The translations under genes and the position numbers were made by a program. The notes below the pieces were generated by a model. That model searched no databases. It was not told where the DNA came from and was given only the letters and a program-made list of their open reading frames with translations. 64,000 nt of DNA from Labilibacter marinus (GTDB taxonomy: Bacteria; Bacteroidota; Bacteroidia; Bacteroidales; Marinilabiliaceae): positions 1-64,000 of the forward strand of contig NZ_LXYE02000018.1 in assembly GCF_001659685.2 (NCBI RefSeq), written 5' to 3'. Shown in pieces: positions 25,494 through 33,846 of this stretch (position 1 is its first letter; each line of letters starts with the position of its first letter).

Positions 25494-26039
25494 ATGAAAA
25501 TTGCAACAAGCATACACAAAACAAAACAAGAAAATCAGATTACAATTAGAGAAGCTGAACCTGAAGATGCAACTCAACTAATAGAATGTGCAAAATCCTA
25601 CCTAAAAAATGGTTTTATTCCATTAACAGAAAGCGAATTTAAACCTACAATCAAGGAGCGCGAGGAATGGATTAAAGATTTCATAAACAACGAAAATAGT
25701 CTTTTACTTGTAGCAGAAAGTCATGGAACTATTATCGGAAACATTGACCTCACCGCTCAAAAACGAAAGATGTTGAATCATACTGTACATGTTGGAATGG
25801 GAATTCACCAAGATTGGCAAAATCAAGGCATTGGAGCGCTCATGATAAACACCATTAAAGAATGGAGCACTAAAAATCCTGCGATAGAAGTTTTATGGCT
25901 TCAAACATTTAGTAACAACATAGGTGCAATCCATCTTTACAAAAAGTTTGGTTTCATAGAAAATGGAAGGCAAAACAAATTTATCAAAACAGAAAATGGC
26001 GAATATATTGACAATGTTATAATGACACTAAACCTATAA
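25494..26039 (+). CDS. GNAT-family N-acetyltransferase
   Basis: A 181-residue GNAT of the RimJ/RimL-like group. The acetyl-CoA loop is HQDWQNQGIGALMINTI (about 104-120; Q-x-x-G-I-G), followed by the C-terminal WLQTFSNNIGAIHLYKKFGFIENGR, in which Asn and Tyr are the usual catalytic and positioning residues. The substrate is unknown; proteins of this type acetylate N-termini, polyamines or drugs. It is a single gene just beyond the MITE-like element and before the paired structured RNAs, so it may belong to an acquired stretch. Confidence 0.85.
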   Translation: MKIATSIHKTKQENQITIREAEPEDATQLIECAKSYLKNGFIPLTESEFKPTIKEREEWIKDFINNENSLLLVAESHGTIIGNIDLTAQKRKMLNHTVHVGMGIHQDWQNQGIGALMINTIKEWSTKNPAIEVLWLQTFSNNIGAIHLYKKFGFIENGRQNKFIKTENGEYIDNVIMTLNL

Positions 26040-26107
26040 AAGAGGCCAAACCTTTAACTTTATCCGTTTCTTAACATCTAGGTTAAATTCAATTAAAGTA
26101 GCTACTA

Positions 26108-26210
26108 TACTTTAGCATCAGAAACAAAAGGTTTTTACCCAATAAAAGTAGGTTACCCCAAAGGAAGGGTAACAGTTTATTATGGTAAGAACTTTTTTTA
26201 TGCCCTTAAG
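26108..26210 (+). ncRNA. Structured RNA, copy 1 (no known family recognised)
   Basis: Three stacked helices can be drawn. P1 pairs AAAAGGTTTTTACC (26126-26139) with GGTAAGAACTTTTT (26184-26197). P2 pairs AATAAA (26141-26146) with TTTATT (26176-26181). P3 pairs GTTACCC (26152-26158) with GGGTAAC (26167-26173) around the loop CAAAGGAA. The 3' arm of P1 merges into a T7 run followed by ATGCCCTTAAG. A degenerate promoter TACTTTAG lies at 26108-26115. A second copy follows 246 nt downstream with compensatory changes in P3, supporting a functional RNA. Orientation is inferred from the T-run and promoter. Confidence 0.65.
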
Positions 26211-26333
26211 TTTGGTAAAGCTTTTTTTGATTTTTGAAAATCGTTTCATATTAAGTCTCATTTATCGAATATTAAAATCATCCTAAACACATAAATGGTC
26301 ATGATTTAAAAATTACTTAACGCGACTTTAACC

Positions 26334-26456
26334 TTGAGTTAATGCAATAGCTATACATTTGTAATGTAAACGAAAGGTTTTTACCAGATAAAAGTAGGTC
26401 ACTCCGATGGAAGGGTGACAGTTTATTAAGGTAAGGACTTTTTTTATGCCCTTAAG
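26334..26456 (+). ncRNA. Structured RNA, copy 2, with promoter
   Basis: This is the same fold as copy 1. P1 pairs AAAGGTTTTTACC (26373-26385) with GGTAAGGACTTTT (26430-26442), P2 pairs GATAAA (26387-26392) with TTTATT (26422-26427), and P3 pairs GTCACTC (26398-26404) with GGGTGAC (26413-26419) around CGATGGAA. It is preceded by TTG (26334-26336), a 17-nt spacer and a perfect -7 box TACATTTG (26354-26361), putting the start about 5-10 nt before P1. The T7 run after P1 would end a transcript of roughly 80 nt. The function is unknown. Confidence 0.68.
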
Positions 26457-26476
26457 TCTGGGCTAATACTCCACTC

Positions 26477-27346
26477 CTACCAAGGCTTAAAAAACTTAAA
26501 CCTGATAGACTTTGTAGATATCACACCCACACAAGCAAGCACCACAAGAGCTGCTCCACTTAATTCTCTTACACTTAGCACCTCATCAAAAAATAAGTAA
26601 CCCAATATAATATTCAGCACAGGCACCATCATATGCATTGACGACCCTCGTGAAACAGGTACATATTTATAACCTTCAGTCATTACCAACTGTCCAATGG
26701 CAGAAACAACACCTAACGCTATTAAAATTACTGCTATTGACATATCACTTTGCTGCGACGCAGCCGTAGAAGGAAACAAAAACAGCCAAAAGCCAATAAT
26801 ACTTTGTGCAAAAAAAATGGCATACGAAGAATCAGTATTGTGCAACTTTTTAACCAACACAACAGAGACGGCAGATAGTAAAGAACTGGCCAATGCTATT
26901 AATTCATATTTGGATACTTCACTAAACTTCATCCCTGATTTTACCGAGAGAAGAAAAATACCACCAAATGCCATCAACACAAATACCCATTGCACAAGTC
27001 GGACCTTCTCTTTAAAGAACAACACACTAAAAAGTGTAGCAAAAACTGGATACGAATAAACTATAACAGTGGCCTTACCTACGCCTAAATGTACAATAGA
27101 ATAGTACAACATAAATACCGCTAATCCTCCCGTAAAACCTCGCAACAGCAACAAAGGACTATTCACAAAATTGAGTTTAATACGCCCTGTCATGGCCAAA
27201 ATACCTAGTATGCCCACTCCCACGGCAAAACGCGTAAACGTAGTTACTGTAGAGTCTACTTGCGGTATCATTTTTACCAAAGCAGACATAAGTGCAAACG
27301 AAATAACCGAAGCTAAAATCAGTAAATACCCTTTAATTTGTTGCAT
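26477..27346 (-). CDS. EamA/DMT-family transporter
   Basis: A 289-residue integral membrane protein with about ten helices arranged as two EamA repeats (about 5-135 and 145-280). The first repeat has VDSTVTTFTRFAVGVGILG and VGKATVIVYSYPVFATLFSVLFFKEKVRLVQW; the second has MTEGYKYVPVSRGSSMHMMVPVLNIILGYLFFDEVLSVRELSGAALVV, the familiar drug/metabolite transporter pattern. Substrate is not predictable. It is transcribed towards the structured RNA pair and away from the SPFH gene, with which it shares a 112-nt intergenic region. Confidence 0.88.
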   Translation of the reverse strand: MQQIKGYLLILASVISFALMSALVKMIPQVDSTVTTFTRFAVGVGILGILAMTGRIKLNFVNSPLLLLRGFTGGLAVFMLYYSIVHLGVGKATVIVYSYPVFATLFSVLFFKEKVRLVQWVFVLMAFGGIFLLSVKSGMKFSEVSKYELIALASSLLSAVSVVLVKKLHNTDSSYAIFFAQSIIGFWLFLFPSTAASQQSDMSIAVILIALGVVSAIGQLVMTEGYKYVPVSRGSSMHMMVPVLNIILGYLFFDEVLSVRELSGAALVVLACVGVISTKSIRFKFFKPW

Positions 27347-27458
27347 TACTTTTCCTGATTAAAAAATTCTGAACGAAGATAAACAAAACAAGAACCAACT
27401 CCCTTAATTATATTTTGTAGATTTAACATCGTAAACAACATTATTAAATATTTGAACT

Positions 27459-28277
27459 ATGAACAACAAAGTATCACCCATCATTTTAGGACTATTTATA
27501 GGTGCCATTGTACTTCTTGTCATTTTTAGCAGCCGTATGTTTCACATTTTACAACCAGGCGAAAGAGGTGTTGTATTTAAACCTTATACTATGGGTTTAG
27601 ATGTTGATAACATTAAAGCTGCTGGATTAACAGTGATTGCTCCTTGGAACCAAATGATCGTATACATAGTTAAGGAACAAACCCGTGAAGAAACCATGGA
27701 CGTGTTGGATAAAAACAGTATGTCAATTAATATGGATATCACCGTTCGTTTTAATCCTATCTACAACAAAATTGGACCTCTACATCAGAAATTTGGGAAA
27801 GATTATATCAATGTACTGGTTATCCCAGAAATTCGTTCTGTGGTGCGCAGTGTAACTGGTAGGTATACTGCCGAGGAGCTTTTCTCGACCAAGCGTGCTG
27901 AAGTGGAAGATTTAATTGCTTCTGAAGCGTCACAAGTTCTTAAAGACAATAACATTGAACTTAGAGCTTTATTAATTCGCTCTATTCAATTACCTGCCCA
28001 AATCAAGGCGGCTATTGAAAATAAATTGCAGCAAGAGCAGGAAGCTTTAGCTTATCAATTTAAATTGGATAAGGAACGCAGTGAGGCGGAAAGAAGATCA
28101 ATTGAGGCAGAAGGTATTGCTAATTATAACCGAATTATTAGTGCTAGTTTATCAGCTAACATCCTTAAGCAAAAAGGTATTGATGCTACTTTAAAATTAG
28201 CTGAATCACAAAATTCGAAAGTAGTGGTTATTGGCTCTGGAAAAGATGGATTGCCAATGATATTAGGGAACAACTAA
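27459..28277 (+). CDS. Prohibitin-like SPFH-domain membrane protein
   Basis: A 272-residue protein with one N-terminal membrane helix (about 8-28) followed by a SPFH/band-7 domain (LQPGERGVVFKPYTMGL...VTVRFNP...SVTGRYTAEELFSTKRAEVEDLI) and a charged coiled-coil (about 185-230, KLDKERSEAERRSIEAEGIA). Prohibitin-type proteins assemble into ring or cage scaffolds in the membrane and influence proteases such as FtsH. It is a single gene ending at a strong bidirectional terminator. Confidence 0.88.
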   Translation: MNNKVSPIILGLFIGAIVLLVIFSSRMFHILQPGERGVVFKPYTMGLDVDNIKAAGLTVIAPWNQMIVYIVKEQTREETMDVLDKNSMSINMDITVRFNPIYNKIGPLHQKFGKDYINVLVIPEIRSVVRSVTGRYTAEELFSTKRAEVEDLIASEASQVLKDNNIELRALLIRSIQLPAQIKAAIENKLQQEQEALAYQFKLDKERSEAERRSIEAEGIANYNRIISASLSANILKQKGIDATLKLAESQNSKVVVIGSGKDGLPMILGNN

Positions 28278-28299
28278 AAAGTTAAAAACAAGACAAACG

Positions 28300-28338
28300 A
28301 AAGGGCTCACATTTTTTTACGATGTGAGCCCTTTTCTT
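28300..28338. terminator. Bidirectional terminator between SPFH and DUF4097 genes
   Basis: AAAGGGCTCACAT (28300-28312) and ATGTGAGCCCTTT (28322-28334) form a perfect 13-bp stem. The plus strand continues TTCTTCT, suited to the SPFH gene; the convergent DUF4097 gene ends 33 nt beyond. Confidence 0.85.
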
Positions 28339-28366
28339 CTCTAGTTACCATACATAGAGTTATACT

Positions 28367-29374
28367 TTAATAGTAAGCCTGACTTCCAGAAGTACTGGTG
28401 CCTGTAATTACTATACTTCCTTTTCCTACTTTAAGCGATTTCTTTTTCGATTTACCCATAGCTCTTAAATATGAGTTGTTCGACTTTAATACAAAGGCCA
28501 AATCCTTCTTAGTGTTCATCTGCATTTTAATATTTCCTTCGGTAGAAGTAAAAGAAGAAGATGCTGTAAACTGAACACGCGTTCCTGTTATATTACCCGT
28601 AGATGATTGCACCTTATAGCTTCCATTGGTATTAAAAAGCTTGATGTCGCCATTAAAGCTTCGACAAATAATGTTGCCTGTAGCAATCGATAATTTGGTA
28701 TCTCCGTTGGTTGATTTCAAAGAAATTTCACCTTCTACATTCTCCACTTCCATATTGCCTTCACCTCCATCTAGTACAAGATTTCCTTTTACATGATTAA
28801 CTACCAAGGTTCCTTTAGCACATCCAACATCCGCATTACCTGCCAGATTATTAATTATAACTGCACCTGATTTTGTTCTGGATTTTAAGTCTCCTTGAAA
28901 TTCATTAACCGTTAAGTCTCCTGCTGGTGAAGTGGAAGATACACTCCCTTCAATATTTTTTAATACCACATGCCCCGATCTGGATACCACTTTAATGCTC
29001 ACACCTGATAAATTTTCAGCAACCGTTTTACCCGACTGACTAGTAACTTCTATAGCCACACCAGTAGGTACAGTTAACTTAATCTCACCCCAGTGCGATT
29101 TCCATTGCTCTGGCTTTATCACATTTATTTTTAAGGTTCCTTCTTCCTCTAAAAATTCAAACTTGTAGGCTTCCCTATTTTCTGCCGATTTAATTACACC
29201 ATTAAAACCAGTATCTGCACTTTCTGACTTATTAATTGTCAGGGCACAAAAATCTGAGTTAATTATGATATTATTAAAACCACTAAATGTTTTTTCGCTT
29301 TCCGTAGCAATTTCTTGCGCTACTCCATACACACAAAATACAATGCTTATTAAACTAAGTATAAGTCTTCTCAT
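28367..29374 (-). CDS. Exported DUF4097-type beta-helix protein
   Basis: A 335-residue protein with an N-terminal signal peptide (RRLILSLISIVFCVYGVAQ). The rest is a run of short beta repeats such as VTSQSGKTVAENLSG, VVSRSGHVVLKNIEG, SLKSTNGDTKLSIATGN and ICRSFNGDIKLFNTNGS, the pattern of the DUF4097/DUF2807 adhesin-like beta-helix group. Its role is unknown; members are often near envelope-stress and regulatory genes. It is monocistronic and convergent with the SPFH gene. Confidence 0.8.
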   Translation of the reverse strand: MRRLILSLISIVFCVYGVAQEIATESEKTFSGFNNIIINSDFCALTINKSESADTGFNGVIKSAENREAYKFEFLEEEGTLKINVIKPEQWKSHWGEIKLTVPTGVAIEVTSQSGKTVAENLSGVSIKVVSRSGHVVLKNIEGSVSSTSPAGDLTVNEFQGDLKSRTKSGAVIINNLAGNADVGCAKGTLVVNHVKGNLVLDGGEGNMEVENVEGEISLKSTNGDTKLSIATGNIICRSFNGDIKLFNTNGSYKVQSSTGNITGTRVQFTASSSFTSTEGNIKMQMNTKKDLAFVLKSNNSYLRAMGKSKKKSLKVGKGSIVITGTSTSGSQAYY

Positions 29375-29598
29375 ATATCACTTTATTTAAGTTTATTTGT
29401 TACAACACAAAATAGTTACGATAGGAGTTTTTTTTAGTTTCAAGTTTTGTTTTATTTGTATGATATGCATCAATAGTTCAAAAAGCATTATTCATTTTAT
29501 GATAATTGACTTTTATGGATTTATAAGCTTCAATTACCTAATAATCCCTTATTTTGTGAGTAAATTAGTTACTTTTACAATTATCTAATTGTCGCGCG

Positions 29599-30540
29599 GT
29601 GGATTTCAGCAAATTAAAAATTCTTTTTGTATATAGTAGCCAAGGACTTATGGCTAGGACTCATCTTGTTAAAACACAAGGTAAATCGCTTCAAAAAACA
29701 GGAGCGGAGATTGAGTATTACGACATCACTGGAGAAGGATTTTTTTGTTATATATCACACATTAAGAAACTCAAAAAGTTTATTGAGGAAAGAGACTTTG
29801 ATTTAGTACATGCTCAATTCGGCTATTCGGGTTTCACCGCTGCCTTTGCGGGTAAAAGACCGTTAATAGTATCTATCATGGGTTCCGATTTTAGGTTGGA
29901 AAAAACTGCCGCTAGAATCACTCGATATTTTGCTAAAATATTCTGGGACTTTACTATTGTAAAGTCGCCAAAAATGCACGCTACACTGCGAATACCTAAG
30001 TCCAACATCATACCCAACGGCATTAATTTCAGACGCTTTCGACCTATCGATAGGGAAATTGCACGTCGTCAAGCGAGTTTTAATTCTTCAGCCCATGTGC
30101 TATGGGTATCTGACCCAGAAAGAAAAGAGAAAAACTTTGCGCTAGCCAGAGAAGCTTTTACACATATAGAAACGGAAGACATAGAGCTAACCATTGTCAA
30201 TAATATTGAGATTGATAAAGTTCCTTCTTATTATTATGCAGCGGATGTATTGTTGCTTACCTCAAAATGGGAAGGTTCTCCAAGTGTGGTTAAAGAGGCT
30301 ATGGCCTGTTCACTGCCCATCGTTTCAACCGATGTTGGTGATGTAGCTGAAATAACCAAAGATGTGGATGGCTGCTTTATTGTTGAAAGCGACCCCGAAG
30401 AAATAGCCAATGCTTTAGAAACAGCCTTGCACTTTGGCAAAAGAACGAATGGTCGCGAAAAAGTAAAGTATATGGATGTTGAATTTATCTCAGAAAGATT
30501 ACTTGACACTTACAGAAAAGTACTTAAAAACAAAGCTTAA
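29599..30540 (+). CDS. Glycosyltransferase (GT4-like)
   Basis: A 313-residue GT-B fold glycosyltransferase. The N-terminal acceptor domain begins LKILFVYSSQGLMARTHLVKTQGKSL, and the C-terminal nucleotide-sugar domain has VLWVSDPERKEKNFALAREAF and the conserved DVLLLTSKWEGSPSVVKEAMACSLPIVSTDVGDVAEI, in which the EGSP.V.KEAMA.G-like segment binds the donor. It begins with GTG. It is followed 26 nt later by a Wzi-like outer membrane protein, so the pair probably serves surface polysaccharide synthesis and attachment. Confidence 0.87.
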   Translation: MDFSKLKILFVYSSQGLMARTHLVKTQGKSLQKTGAEIEYYDITGEGFFCYISHIKKLKKFIEERDFDLVHAQFGYSGFTAAFAGKRPLIVSIMGSDFRLEKTAARITRYFAKIFWDFTIVKSPKMHATLRIPKSNIIPNGINFRRFRPIDREIARRQASFNSSAHVLWVSDPERKEKNFALAREAFTHIETEDIELTIVNNIEIDKVPSYYYAADVLLLTSKWEGSPSVVKEAMACSLPIVSTDVGDVAEITKDVDGCFIVESDPEEIANALETALHFGKRTNGREKVKYMDVEFISERLLDTYRKVLKNKA

Positions 30541-30566
30541 TTTTAGATTCTCCTAAACCTCATATA

Positions 30567-32207
30567 ATGATTCAATTAAAATTGAAAGTTTTAATTCTTT
30601 TATTAATTAACCTCATTCTTTCAACTCACCTTGTTCATGCGCAACACGTACCTTATCATTTAGATAATGAAGTTGTTTATGACTTTATTGACGAACTGGC
30701 CAACAAGGGTATTATTGACGTGAATACTTGCGTAAAGCCATACTCAAGAATGCAGATTGCAGAATTCTTAGCACAAGCTAAAGTCAACAATTCCCTTACT
30801 CAAAGGCAAAAAGAGGAGGTTGATTTTTACCTAAAAGATTTCAACAAAGAACTTAAGGTTGGCAAGGATTTTAAAAAGCGATTTGATATTTTTTACCATA
30901 GTGACTCAACTTTTAAATTTTCGGTAAATGCCATTGCTGGTGGAAGAGGATATTACAACTCGAATGGCTTTGTGCAACATCGATGGAACGGAGCTGAGTT
31001 TTTCGGTTATATTGGTAAAAACTTATCCTTTTATGGTAGCCTACGCGACAATTACGAAAGCGAAGCTCTAGGTGGTCCGCAATACATAACCCAACACACT
31101 GGAGCCGTTTATAAATTAGGTGCAGATAGCAAAGATTATAGCGAAGCCAGAGGTGGAATTATTTACAACTGGAAAAGTGGTAGCGTTGGTATTGTTAAGG
31201 ATCATTATACGTGGGGAAACAATTACAATGGCTCTAATATTATGTCGGGTCGTACACCTAGTTTTGCCCAGTTTAAATTTAACCTTAAACCTATTGATTG
31301 GTTCGAACTCAACTATACGCATGGCTGGTTAGCTTCCGAGGTGGAGGACAGTAGCAGATCATACAATTTATATGAAGATACCCGCAGAGTATTCACCAAC
31401 AAGTTTATTGCTGCCAACCTCTTTACTTTCAAGCCTTGGAAAAAACTAAATTTCTCCATCGGAAACAGTATTATTTATAGTGATGGTAATGTTAATGCGG
31501 CATTCTTTATCCCAGTACTTTTTTACAAATCGGTAGACCACTCTTATAATGGCTCACGAAATAGTGCAGGCCACAATACTCAAATGTATTTTGATATCAG
31601 TAGTCGTCAAATTAAAAACGTTCACCTGTACACCAGCTTATTTATCGATGAAATATCTATTTCAAAGATGTTTGACGAAGACGAGCATTCTAATCATATC
31701 AGTTTTAAAGTTGGCGGACGGGTTACCGATATACTGCCCAACTTAAGTACTACTTTTGAATACACCAGAACCAATCCTTTTACCTATACCCATTTTATTC
31801 CTTCATTAACCTACGAAAGCAATAAGTATATGATGGGAAATTACCTCAAGGATAATGCAGAAGAATATTTTCTATCTGCCAGATACAAACCCATTAAAGG
31901 TTTAGATATTAAATTATCTTACACCTACTTTAGAAAAGGGAAAGACAACCAGAAAGAACTAGAAGAAAGTGGAGAGATTACCAACCTATGGGGTGACGAC
32001 AGAAAAGGGTATCCGTTTTTAGTTGAAGAAAGATATAGAAAGAGCGCACTTAAGCTTAGGTTGTTGTACCAAATCATCAATGACGCATACATATTTACCG
32101 AGATAGAATCCTACCAATTCTCTGGAGAGGATACAGAAATATATACTCCTGAACCTTATTTAAATGACGATAAGATGTTTGTTTTTGGATTAAACTTTGG
32201 GTTTTAA
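30567..32207 (+). CDS. Wzi-like capsule-assembly outer membrane protein
   Basis: A 546-residue protein with a signal peptide ending at VHAQ (residues 1-25). The N-terminal helical part (about 30-110, VYDFIDELANKGIIDVN...YSRMQIAEFLAQAK) and the long beta-strand-rich remainder with alternating aromatics and a terminal Phe match the Bacteroidota Wzi-domain family, 14- to 18-stranded barrels that bind capsule at the outer membrane. It ends in LNFGF, a typical outer-membrane C-terminal signature. It is in an operon with the preceding glycosyltransferase, which supports a surface-glycan role. Confidence 0.82.
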   Translation: MIQLKLKVLILLLINLILSTHLVHAQHVPYHLDNEVVYDFIDELANKGIIDVNTCVKPYSRMQIAEFLAQAKVNNSLTQRQKEEVDFYLKDFNKELKVGKDFKKRFDIFYHSDSTFKFSVNAIAGGRGYYNSNGFVQHRWNGAEFFGYIGKNLSFYGSLRDNYESEALGGPQYITQHTGAVYKLGADSKDYSEARGGIIYNWKSGSVGIVKDHYTWGNNYNGSNIMSGRTPSFAQFKFNLKPIDWFELNYTHGWLASEVEDSSRSYNLYEDTRRVFTNKFIAANLFTFKPWKKLNFSIGNSIIYSDGNVNAAFFIPVLFYKSVDHSYNGSRNSAGHNTQMYFDISSRQIKNVHLYTSLFIDEISISKMFDEDEHSNHISFKVGGRVTDILPNLSTTFEYTRTNPFTYTHFIPSLTYESNKYMMGNYLKDNAEEYFLSARYKPIKGLDIKLSYTYFRKGKDNQKELEESGEITNLWGDDRKGYPFLVEERYRKSALKLRLLYQIINDAYIFTEIESYQFSGEDTEIYTPEPYLNDDKMFVFGLNFGF

Positions 32208-32243
32208 CCGAGAACCGTAAATTCTTAACATCGCAAAAAGAAC

Positions 32244-32272
32244 AAAAGTCTAGCATATCAGTAGGCTTTTTC
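32244..32272 (+). terminator. Weak terminator after the Wzi gene
   Basis: AAAAGTCTA (32244-32252) can pair with TAGGCTTTT (32262-32270), including one G-T, and is followed by TCTTC. It lies 37 nt after the stop codon. Confidence 0.55.
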
Positions 32273-32447
32273 TTCTATATACTACTACATCTATCCAGTT
32301 CTCACTCATTACTTGTAGGGATAGCATAATGGCTACTACCAAACGAATACCGCACACCATAAACACCTATCCTACTGCAACTTAAACACTAACATCAAAG
32401 CCTCTTTTAGAACATTTCGTAAATTAATTCTACTATTAAGCAATTAT

Positions 32448-32495
32448 ATACCTAATAATAGGTATTTCCCGCCCGCGCTATTAGGCATACGTTTG
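32448..32495 (+). promoter_or_regulatory. Porin promoter with palindromic operator
   Basis: The palindrome ATACCTA-ATAA-TAGGTAT (32448-32465) is followed by a -7 box TACGTTTG (32488-32495). The predicted start near 32501 puts the palindrome centre about 44 nt upstream, the position of an activator site rather than a repressor. A further half-site TATTAGG (32479-32485) lies between. There is no -33 TTTG or TTG at the right distance, consistent with a factor-dependent promoter. Confidence 0.5.
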
Positions 32496-32551
32496 TATTG
32501 ATTTTATACAAGAACACGCTAGCCGAAAAAATATAATTTAATAAATATAAA

Positions 32552-33760
32552 ATGAAAACACTTTACCTTTTTATTGCTCTTTTAGCATGCAGTCTTATCT
32601 CTAATGCACAGACACAATCTAGTAATCAAGACAACCAATACTTTAACACTGCCGAAAGATTATTAAGGACGGATGGAAATTTAACCATTGGAGGATATGG
32701 CGAAGTTCACTACAATCAAGCATTAGATTCTGATGTAAAAAGCAATGGTTTACTTGATGTTCATCGAATTGTTCTGCTATTTGGATACCAATTTAACGAG
32801 CGCACACAGTTTATTACAGAAGTAGAATTTGAGCATGTAAGCGAGGTTTATATAGAGCAGGCTTTTTTACAATACAAAATAAACAACTCATTGAATCTTA
32901 GAGGAGGTTTGCTTTTAGCTCCTATGGGAATCATCAACGAATATCATGAACCAAACACATTTAACGGAGTAGAACGTCCACATATTGATAAATTAATTGC
33001 TCCTACAACTTGGAGAGAAATTGGGGTTGGTTTTACTGGAAACATAGCTCCAGCTAGCCTTAGGTATCAAGCCTATATCATGAACGGTTTTAATGGTTAT
33101 GATGAAGGTGGTAAATTTCGAGGTAAAGATGGTTTAAGAAAAGGGCGACAAAAAGGTGCAGAATCATACATCAGTTCGCCTAACCTTGCTGCCAAAGTAG
33201 AATATTTTGGAATCAGAGGATTAAACATCGGTTTATCAGGGTATTTCGGAAAATCACAAAGTACGATGTATGATGGTTTGGATAAAAACGACGCTGCTGC
33301 TATTGCTGCTGCTGATTCATCTGTAGTAAGTATCAATATGATTGGTGCCGATTTCAGATATTCAAACAGCGGATTTCAACTTAAAGGACAGCTTTATTAC
33401 AATAGTTTAGGTAATACTAAAGCTTACAACGAATTTACGGGTAAAGATGGTGTTAATAATGATTTAGGTAAATCAATGATTGGCTATTATGCAGAGGTAG
33501 GTTATAATGTATTCCGAAGCATGAGTCAGGTAAAAACACAATTAATACCTTTTGTTAGACTAGAAAGTTATGATACTCAGAAAACTTTAGAAGAAGGAAT
33601 TGAGCGCAACAAATCATATGCTGCCAACGTAATCACAACAGGTTTAACATGGAAAGTGGCGCCCAATGCAGCTTTTAAAACAGATTTACAGTTTGTAAAA
33701 ACAGATGCAGATGATAAAGCAAAAACTACCTTCAATGCAGGATTTGGCTTAATGTTTTAA
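32552..33760 (+). CDS. Outer-membrane porin (phosphate-selective porin O/P-like)
   Basis: A 402-residue outer-membrane barrel with a signal peptide ending at SNAQ (about residue 20). After a short linker it has the pattern LTIGGYGEVHYNQ, LLDVHRIVLLFGYQFNERTQFITEVEFEHVSEVYIEQAFLQYKIN and LRGGLLLAPMGIINEYHEPNTFNGVERP, which is characteristic of Bacteroidota porins annotated as OprO/OprP-like. It ends in FGLMF, a typical barrel terminus. The transported ligand is unknown. The following FMN-type protein may be functionally linked, but a terminator-like hairpin separates them. Confidence 0.82.
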   Translation: MKTLYLFIALLACSLISNAQTQSSNQDNQYFNTAERLLRTDGNLTIGGYGEVHYNQALDSDVKSNGLLDVHRIVLLFGYQFNERTQFITEVEFEHVSEVYIEQAFLQYKINNSLNLRGGLLLAPMGIINEYHEPNTFNGVERPHIDKLIAPTTWREIGVGFTGNIAPASLRYQAYIMNGFNGYDEGGKFRGKDGLRKGRQKGAESYISSPNLAAKVEYFGIRGLNIGLSGYFGKSQSTMYDGLDKNDAAAIAAADSSVVSINMIGADFRYSNSGFQLKGQLYYNSLGNTKAYNEFTGKDGVNNDLGKSMIGYYAEVGYNVFRSMSQVKTQLIPFVRLESYDTQKTLEEGIERNKSYAANVITTGLTWKVAPNAAFKTDLQFVKTDADDKAKTTFNAGFGLMF

Positions 33761-33784
33761 CATCTAAAATATAATTTACACAAT

Positions 33785-33820
33785 ACTTGCTCAAGGGATA
33801 TTAACTTGAGCAAGTTCTTT
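33785..33820 (+). terminator. Terminator-like hairpin between the porin and FMN genes
   Basis: ACTTGCTCAAG (33785-33795) and CTTGAGCAAGT (33805-33815) form a perfect 11-bp stem followed by TCTTTTCGTTT. It would reduce transcription into the next gene, whose start is 32 nt beyond. Confidence 0.7.
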
Positions 33821-33846
33821 TCGTTTGAAAAGTAAAATTTAAACGC

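Larger units (their letters stand above)
32208..32547 (+). other. Intergenic region between the Wzi and porin genes
   Basis: This 340-nt stretch has no gene. It holds a weak terminator at its start (32244-32270), then A/T-rich sequence, then a palindromic operator candidate and a -7 box ahead of the porin gene, both listed separately. Confidence 0.5.

Noticed and set aside
29397-29588. 63-codon hydrophobic open frame upstream of the glycosyltransferase
   Set aside because: It is Phe/Ile-rich from A/T-rich DNA, with no recognisable family and no support from context.
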